45,047 nt of DNA, taken from assembly GCA_007129945.1 (NCBI GenBank), contig SKUN01000123.1, positions 1 through 45,047 of the forward strand. Reading direction: 5' to 3'. A model generated the notes under the pieces. It was not told the DNA's origin. It saw only the letters and a list, made by a program, of their open reading frames with translations, and searched no databases. A program made the position numbers and the translations under genes. Source of the stretch: Bacteroidales bacterium (GTDB taxonomy: Bacteria > Bacteroidota > Bacteroidia > Bacteroidales > UBA7960). Below, piece by piece: positions 40,459 to 45,047 of the stretch; position 1 is the first letter of the stretch, and every line of letters starts with the position of its first letter.

Positions 40459-41731
40459 TTACATGCCCAGGCCTTTGACCACTCCGTCTGCCAGTTTTCT
40501 ACTGGCTTTGCTGAAATGATCCAGTTGCCGTTTGATGATCTCTTCCCGTTTGGGTCCGCTGATCCCTTTCATGTGACCCACCAGGTTGTTGATGGTATTT
40601 TCCCTTTCCTGGTCTGTCATCACCTTGTCAAACAGAAGGCCGGGCTGGGTAAAATGGTCATCGTCATGCTCATTCCGGTCATACCAGTCAGCAATGTCGG
40701 AGTCCATCTTCATGGCCGGCTCCCTGTATTCTTCATCGGGCTCAATGTCATCAAAACTATTGGGGAAGTAGTTTGGTTTGTCTCCTCCGTTGTCATCGAC
40801 CCGCATGAATCCGTCACGCTCATAATTGTGTGGTTTATTCAATGGCCGGTTTACCGGGATCTGTTCGTAGTTTGGGCCTAAACGGTGGCGATGCGCATCA
40901 GGGTAGGATAACAACCGTCCCTGCAACATTTTGTCGTAGGAATACCCGATCCCGTCCGGCACGTGGGCCGGGGCAAACGCTGCCTGCTCCACATCGCGGA
41001 AGTAGTTCACCGGGATTTTGTTCAGTTCCACCTCGCCGTCCTCCGTCAGCGGAAAGTCACTGTGCGGCCATACTTTCGTCAGGTCGAAGGGGTTCCATTT
41101 GAATTTTTTGGCCTGCTCTTCTGTCATCACCTGGATATTGAACGACCATTTCGGGTAATCGCCCGATTCAATTGCCTTTACCAGGTCACCCTGGGCCCAG
41201 TCCGGATCCTTGCTGCGCATGGCATCGGCTTCAGGCCCGGTAAAGTTTTTTATTCCCTGTTTTGTCTTGATATGGAATTTTACCCAGACCCTTTCATTTT
41301 TATGGTTGATCATACTGAAGGTATGACTGCCATAGCCGTTCATGTTCCGGTAGCTATAAGGGGTTCCCCTGTCACTGAACAGGATCATCACCTGGTGCAT
41401 GCTCTCGGGGTTGAGGCTGAGAAAGTCCCGGAACATGGTGGCGTCTTTCAGGTTGGTTTTGGGGTGGCGTTTCTGGGTGTGGATAAAATCACCGAATTTT
41501 TTCGGATCCTTGATAAAAAACACGGGGGTATTGTTGCCGACCAGGTCCCAATTGCCTTCTTCGGTTTAAAATTTCATGGCGAACCCTCTGGGGTCCCGCT
41601 CAGTGTCGGCACTGCCTTTTTCACCGCCCACGGTAGAAAAACGAATAAAAACCGGGCATTCATTGCCAACTTTATTGAAAATAGTTGCCCGTGTATATTG
41701 GGTAATATCGGCTCTTCTTATTGTCGCTCAT
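40459..41731 (-). pseudogene. Catalase pseudogene
   Basis: The minus strand starts ATGAGCGACAATAAGAAG at 41731 (MSDNKK, a usual catalase N-terminus), then jumps in another frame to ADITQYTRA, so roughly 60 codons appear deleted with a frameshift. The lost part holds the distal heme histidine (RVVHAKGSGAYG). Further on, AMKF is followed by TAA where catalases have FYTEEGNWD, a stop in place of tyrosine. The remaining frame (354 aa from 41523, MFFIKDPKKFGDF) keeps VGNNTPVFFIKD, SDRGTPYSY and the proximal tyrosine region LLSYPDAHRHRLGPNY. A monofunctional heme catalase of about 480 aa is implied before decay. Confidence 0.88.
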
Positions 41732-41848
41732 CGTGCAAGAGGTTTAATTGGACGGCTTTTATACAAACAGCCATCATAATACCGTAAATATAGAAATTTT
41801 TCCTGCAGCAGGCAATGGGGCACCGGGATTATTATTGAGGGCAGAAGG

Positions 41849-41890
41849 GTGTCCGTTTTTAAACAGAAGGTGTTCGTATATGAACGGACA
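41849..41890 (+). promoter_or_regulatory. Two operator-like repeats upstream of the second permease
   Basis: GTGTCCGTTTTTAAAC (41849-41864) and GTGTTCGTATATGAAC (41870-41885) are the same motif at 21-bp spacing, two helical turns. TGTCCGTT (41850-41857) and AACGGACA (41883-41890) also form an 8-bp inverted repeat around them. It lies 27-68 bases upstream of the -33 element. Confidence 0.55.
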
Positions 41891-41916
41891 AAACCCCATT
41901 ATTGTAATTTAAATAA

Positions 41917-41946
41917 TTGTACTCATCTCATTTATAATTATTTTTG
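41917..41946 (+). promoter_or_regulatory. Promoter of the second permease gene
   Basis: TTG (41917-41919), exactly 19 bases, TATTTTTG (41939-41946), 52 bases before the ATG. TGGCAC at 41952 followed by TCGA is only a partial sigma-54 match. The gap 41732-41997 holds no gene. Confidence 0.7.
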
Positions 41947-41997
41947 TTAAGTGGCACGGAATTCGAGGACCGATAACCCGGTTAAAGGAAATTAAGC

Positions 41998-44391
41998 ATG
42001 CGACCAATGCTATTCAGCTATCTGAAAATTGCCTGGCGGATCCTGCTCAGGAACAAGGGGTATACATCCATTAATATCATCGGGCTTGGGCTTGGCTTCT
42101 CAATTTCCCTGATGCTGATGATCTTTGTAGCCCATCAGCTCAGTTATGACAAGTTTCATGAACGGAGTGAATACATTTACCGATTGACCATCGACGGATC
42201 CATGGCAGACGGGCAGCGCCTTTCCGCTCCGCTGACCGCCGGGCCTGTGGCGGAATTGCTGGATGACCGGGTTCCCGAGGTGGAACATGTGGTCCGCGTT
42301 TTTCCCAGGCCCGGTCAGGAAATACACATTGACGGGCTACGTTTCGGCACCGAAACAGTGGCCTGGACAGATCCTGCTTTTTTCCGGCTGTTTAACTTTC
42401 CCCTGATTGCAGGCACTCCGGATTCTTCACTGGATGATCCTTTTTCTGTGGTGTTGTCTCTTTCCGCAGCGGAAAAGTATTTTGGCACCGCAGATGTTGT
42501 CGACCGGACCATTGCAGTTTCAGAGCAGGAGTACAGAATTACCGGGGTCATGGAGGATATGCCCCTCAACTCTCATCTCCGATACGATATTGTTGCCTCC
42601 ATATCCTCTCAGATCCGTTCAGACTTTAATATTATTCAGGAGCAGGGCCTGTCTTTTCCTACCTATCTTCGGTTCCGGCCCGGGAGCGATCCCGGCGAAT
42701 TTACTCCCAAAGTGATTGCGGTGGCGGATGACTTTGTCAATGAACTGTTCGGGCCCATGGGCCTCAATATGTCGCATGCTCTGCAGCCGCTGGAAAAGGT
42801 TTACCTGCATTCCCGTTTTACCATAGCCACAGGGGGCGAGACCGGAGACATCCGGAATGTATATGTTTTTTCTTTTTTAACCTTGTTTGTGTTGCTGATC
42901 GCTGTGTTCAATTTTGTAAACCTGATGACGGCCCGGTCAGAAAAGCGCGCAAGGGAAATTGGCCTGAGAAAGGTAATCGGGGCTGGTAAGCCTGACCTGA
43001 TCAGGCAGTTTGTGGGTGAGGCTGTGATTGTTTCCCTGCTTGCTTTTGTGTTCGCCCTTTTGCTCAATGAGTTGTTTATCGGGCCCTTTTCGCAGATGCT
43101 CGGAGATCAGTTTCGCCTGTTATACTGGGAAGAACCACTGGCGTTGTTGGGAATTATTGCGTTTGTCATTGTTGTCGGCATTCTTGCCGGGATGTATCCG
43201 GCTTTCTACCTTTCCCGCTATCAGCCGGCCGCAGTGCTGAAAGGAGAATATCGTGGCAGGGGAAAACCGCATGCCCTGAGAAAGGTGTTGGTGGGGCTTC
43301 AGTTTGCCATTTCCATATTCCTGGTCGCCTCTTTGCTCCTGGTACAACAGCAGGTCAGCCATATGAAATACCGTGAACTGGGATTCGACCGTGAACAGGT
43401 GCTGACAGTCCGCAGTCTGACCAGAACGCTGCATAACAGCTACGACGGGATAAAAGCCGAACTGCTTCAACACCCGGGTGTTTTGAAGGTGACCGCTTCA
43501 CAGAGTGTTCCGGGCCAGAGCCGTTCGGTTCAGAATGCTTACCGAAAAGGTCAGGATCCGTCAACTGCCATCATGATCCATGAAAACCGCATCCAGCATG
43601 ACTACCTGGAGACTTTTGGGCTTCAGCTCATCGAAGGCCGCGATTTTGACCCGGAAATGCGTACCGATACGGCTTCATTTGTGATCAATCAAAAGGCTGC
43701 CCGGGAACTGGGGCTTGAAGAGCCTGTAGGGGCAGAGATCAATGTCTGGCAGCAGTCGGGAAGGGTCATCGGGGTTATTGCGGACTTTAATTTCCGATCG
43801 TTGCATCATGAAATCGATCCGCTGGCTTTGACCATGTATTCGTCCAATTACCACCAGTTCAGCGTTCGTTTCAGTTCATCGCAACTCAACCAGGTAATGG
43901 ATCATGTCCGTAATGTGCTTGAAACAGCTGACCCCAATTATGTGTTTGATTACTTTTTTGTGGATGAGTTGTTCGAGCAGATGTACAATCAGGAGGAGCG
44001 AATCAGCAGGCTTATCACCGTTGCTGCAATACTGGCCATTGTTATTTCATTTATGGGGCTGTATGCACTTACCTCTTTTACGGTGGCACAGAAAGTAAAG
44101 GAGATTGGCATCCGGAAGACTTTCGGGGCACCCGTCTCCGGGATTGTGGCAGGCCTGATGGCTGAAATCTCAAGGTGGCTGGTTTTTGGGGCCCTTGTCG
44201 CCATTCCTGTTTCCTGGTGGGTTGTGGATCAATGGTTGCAGAATTTTGCTTTCCGTATTAACCTTGTGGATCAATGGTGGGTTTTTGCCCTGGCTGTATT
44301 GTTTGCGGGTATTGTTGGAAGTATGGCCATGCTGTACCAGGCCTTTTGCGCTGCGCGGGCTAATCCTATCGACAGTCTCAGAACAGAATAG
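41998..44391 (+). CDS. FtsX/MacB-type ABC transporter permease
   Basis: This 797-aa permease is closely related in layout to the one at 15601: membrane segment at about residues 22-45 (GYTSINIIGLGLGFSISLML), a MacB-like periplasmic domain, three membrane segments with EKRAREIGLRKVIGAG near 320, a second copy after about 425, and the final VKEIGIRKTFGAP near 700. No ATPase is encoded nearby. The start codon at 41998 is preceded by a consensus promoter and operator-like repeats. It abuts the next gene without a gap (TAG then ATG). The cargo is unknown. Confidence 0.92.
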   Translation: MRPMLFSYLKIAWRILLRNKGYTSINIIGLGLGFSISLMLMIFVAHQLSYDKFHERSEYIYRLTIDGSMADGQRLSAPLTAGPVAELLDDRVPEVEHVVRVFPRPGQEIHIDGLRFGTETVAWTDPAFFRLFNFPLIAGTPDSSLDDPFSVVLSLSAAEKYFGTADVVDRTIAVSEQEYRITGVMEDMPLNSHLRYDIVASISSQIRSDFNIIQEQGLSFPTYLRFRPGSDPGEFTPKVIAVADDFVNELFGPMGLNMSHALQPLEKVYLHSRFTIATGGETGDIRNVYVFSFLTLFVLLIAVFNFVNLMTARSEKRAREIGLRKVIGAGKPDLIRQFVGEAVIVSLLAFVFALLLNELFIGPFSQMLGDQFRLLYWEEPLALLGIIAFVIVVGILAGMYPAFYLSRYQPAAVLKGEYRGRGKPHALRKVLVGLQFAISIFLVASLLLVQQQVSHMKYRELGFDREQVLTVRSLTRTLHNSYDGIKAELLQHPGVLKVTASQSVPGQSRSVQNAYRKGQDPSTAIMIHENRIQHDYLETFGLQLIEGRDFDPEMRTDTASFVINQKAARELGLEEPVGAEINVWQQSGRVIGVIADFNFRSLHHEIDPLALTMYSSNYHQFSVRFSSSQLNQVMDHVRNVLETADPNYVFDYFFVDELFEQMYNQEERISRLITVAAILAIVISFMGLYALTSFTVAQKVKEIGIRKTFGAPVSGIVAGLMAEISRWLVFGALVAIPVSWWVVDQWLQNFAFRINLVDQWWVFALAVLFAGIVGSMAMLYQAFCAARANPIDSLRTE

Positions 44392-45047
44392 ATGTCGGAT
44401 ATGCACCAATTGTTTGACCCTGCTTTCGCAGAAAAGGTGATCGCATTTAATGCACAATTGCATCTGGATGTGAAGCTTCCTGAAGGGATCCGGGTCATGA
44501 ATCCGTTTCAGGAGAACCCGGAGGCATTCAGGGTTTCTTCTGCTTTTTACAGGAAATTTTATAACGACCACCGTAAGCGATACCTGATCCTGGGTATCAA
44601 CCCCGGGCGCTTCGGTGCCGGTGTTACCGGTGTGCCTTTTACCGATACCAAAAGGATGGAAGAAAAATGCGGTTTGCCCGTTGAGGGCAAGCACACCCAT
44701 GAGCCTTCCTCGGTGTTTGTGTATGAAGTGATTGATGGGTATGGAGGGGTGGAAGCTTTCTACAGGGATTTTTACATCAACTCACCAAGCCCGCTGGGTT
44801 TCGTAAAGCGGACCCCTGAAGGGAAGGAGTTGAATTTCAATTATTACGACAGCCGGCAGCTGCAAAATGCGCTGGAGGAATTCATGACGGCATGCATTCA
44901 GGCGCATATTGAGATGGGGGCCTTTACAGACAAGGCGTTTTGCATGGGATCCGGAAAAAACCATGCGTATCTCAGCCGGCTCAATGCCCGGCATGGATTT
45001 TTTGACCGCCTGATCCCCCTGGAGCATCCGCGGTATGTGATGCAGTA
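44392..45047 (+). CDS. SMUG2/DUF4918-like uracil-DNA glycosylase family protein, cut by right edge
   Basis: This gene starts MSDMHQLFDPAFAEKVIAFN immediately after the permease stop. The 218 residues visible contain YLILGINPGRFGAGVTGVPF (about residues 64-83), the water-activating motif pattern of SMUG-type uracil-DNA glycosylases, and end near LEHPRYVMQ, where the DNA-binding HP motif of the family lies. Bacteroidetes carry such proteins under the name DUF4918 or SMUG2. It would remove uracil or related bases from DNA. The C-terminal few residues are outside the window; the family call rests on the two motifs. Confidence 0.72.
   Translation, partial: MSDMHQLFDPAFAEKVIAFNAQLHLDVKLPEGIRVMNPFQENPEAFRVSSAFYRKFYNDHRKRYLILGINPGRFGAGVTGVPFTDTKRMEEKCGLPVEGKHTHEPSSVFVYEVIDGYGGVEAFYRDFYINSPSPLGFVKRTPEGKELNFNYYDSRQLQNALEEFMTACIQAHIEMGAFTDKAFCMGSGKNHAYLSRLNARHGFFDRLIPLEHPRYVMQ

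Noticed and set aside
40459-41523. A functional short catalase of 354 aa from an internal ATG
   Set aside because: It lacks the distal histidine and the whole N-terminal arm, and the upstream sequence still encodes recognisable catalase fragments, so decay is the simpler reading.
40963-41787. A 274-aa plus-strand frame over the catalase region
   Set aside because: It is the opposite-strand shadow of the catalase sequence, with no family resemblance.
41952-41966. Sigma-54 promoter TGGCAC...TCGA before the second permease
   Set aside because: The -12 element lacks the GC, and a complete TTG-19-TATTTTTG promoter is present just upstream, so it is not called as a feature.

Overview
The window reads as chromosomal DNA of a member of the Bacteroidota (Bacteroidia; a Marinilabiliales-like relative is plausible but not proven). 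Evidence: repeated promoters of the Bacteroidetes primary-sigma type (TTG/TTTG, about 19 bases, TAnnTTTG), an RprX/RprY-like two-component pair, a Bacteroidetes-style sufBCDS-E-DUF59 operon, FtsX/MacB-type permeases without a local ATPase, a SMUG2/DUF4918-like glycosylase and lipoprotein signals ending in SC. Almost everything is housekeeping or regulatory; no phage, IS element, CRISPR array or integron was seen.

Layout. 1-896: ketopantoate reductase (minus, cut by the left edge). 1012-3129: recG, ending in a bidirectional terminator facing tonB (minus). 3983-11040: minus-strand block with VanZ-like protein, gcvH, then the Fe-S assembly operon sufB-C-D-S-(64-aa ORF)-E-DUF59/sufT, whose intergenic gaps carry GC-rich palindromic and direct repeats. 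11167-14591: rprX-rprY sensor/regulator pair whose last cistron is a tocopherol-cyclase-like protein. 14734-15309: iron-type superoxide dismutase. 15601-18072: FtsX-type permease. 18103-18189: tRNA-Leu(CAA). 18340-20720: prs, rplY (L25/Ctc with an acidic tail) and pth. 20836-21525: pnuC.

21721-26336 is the most interesting block: four tightly packed genes encoding a membrane hybrid histidine kinase, a receiver plus HisKA_2-type kinase, a receiver plus LytTR regulator, and a SAM-dependent methyltransferase of the type linked to 3-hydroxy-fatty-acid methyl ester signals. The gene set parallels the PhcB/S/R/Q quorum-sensing module of Ralstonia.

26408-33540: an M19 dipeptidase lipoprotein and an MgtC-family protein on the minus strand, then a plus-strand run of tag (3-methyladenine glycosylase I), two AmmeMemoRadiSam proteins, a TspO-like membrane protein, and a fusion of membrane domains resembling ECF-transporter S and T components with a THEP1-type NTPase. 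33537-37062: hom, metX and metY on the minus strand, led by a SAM riboswitch at 37338-37434 with a well-formed promoter. 37614-40337: P-type cation ATPase. 40459-41731: a catalase that looks dead (N-terminal deletion with frameshift, plus an in-frame stop). 41998-44391: a second FtsX-type permease, directly followed by a SMUG2/DUF4918-like gene cut by the right edge. Upstream of both permeases lies a shared 16-bp motif (GTGTnCGTwnnnrAAC), once before the first and twice at 21-bp spacing before the second.
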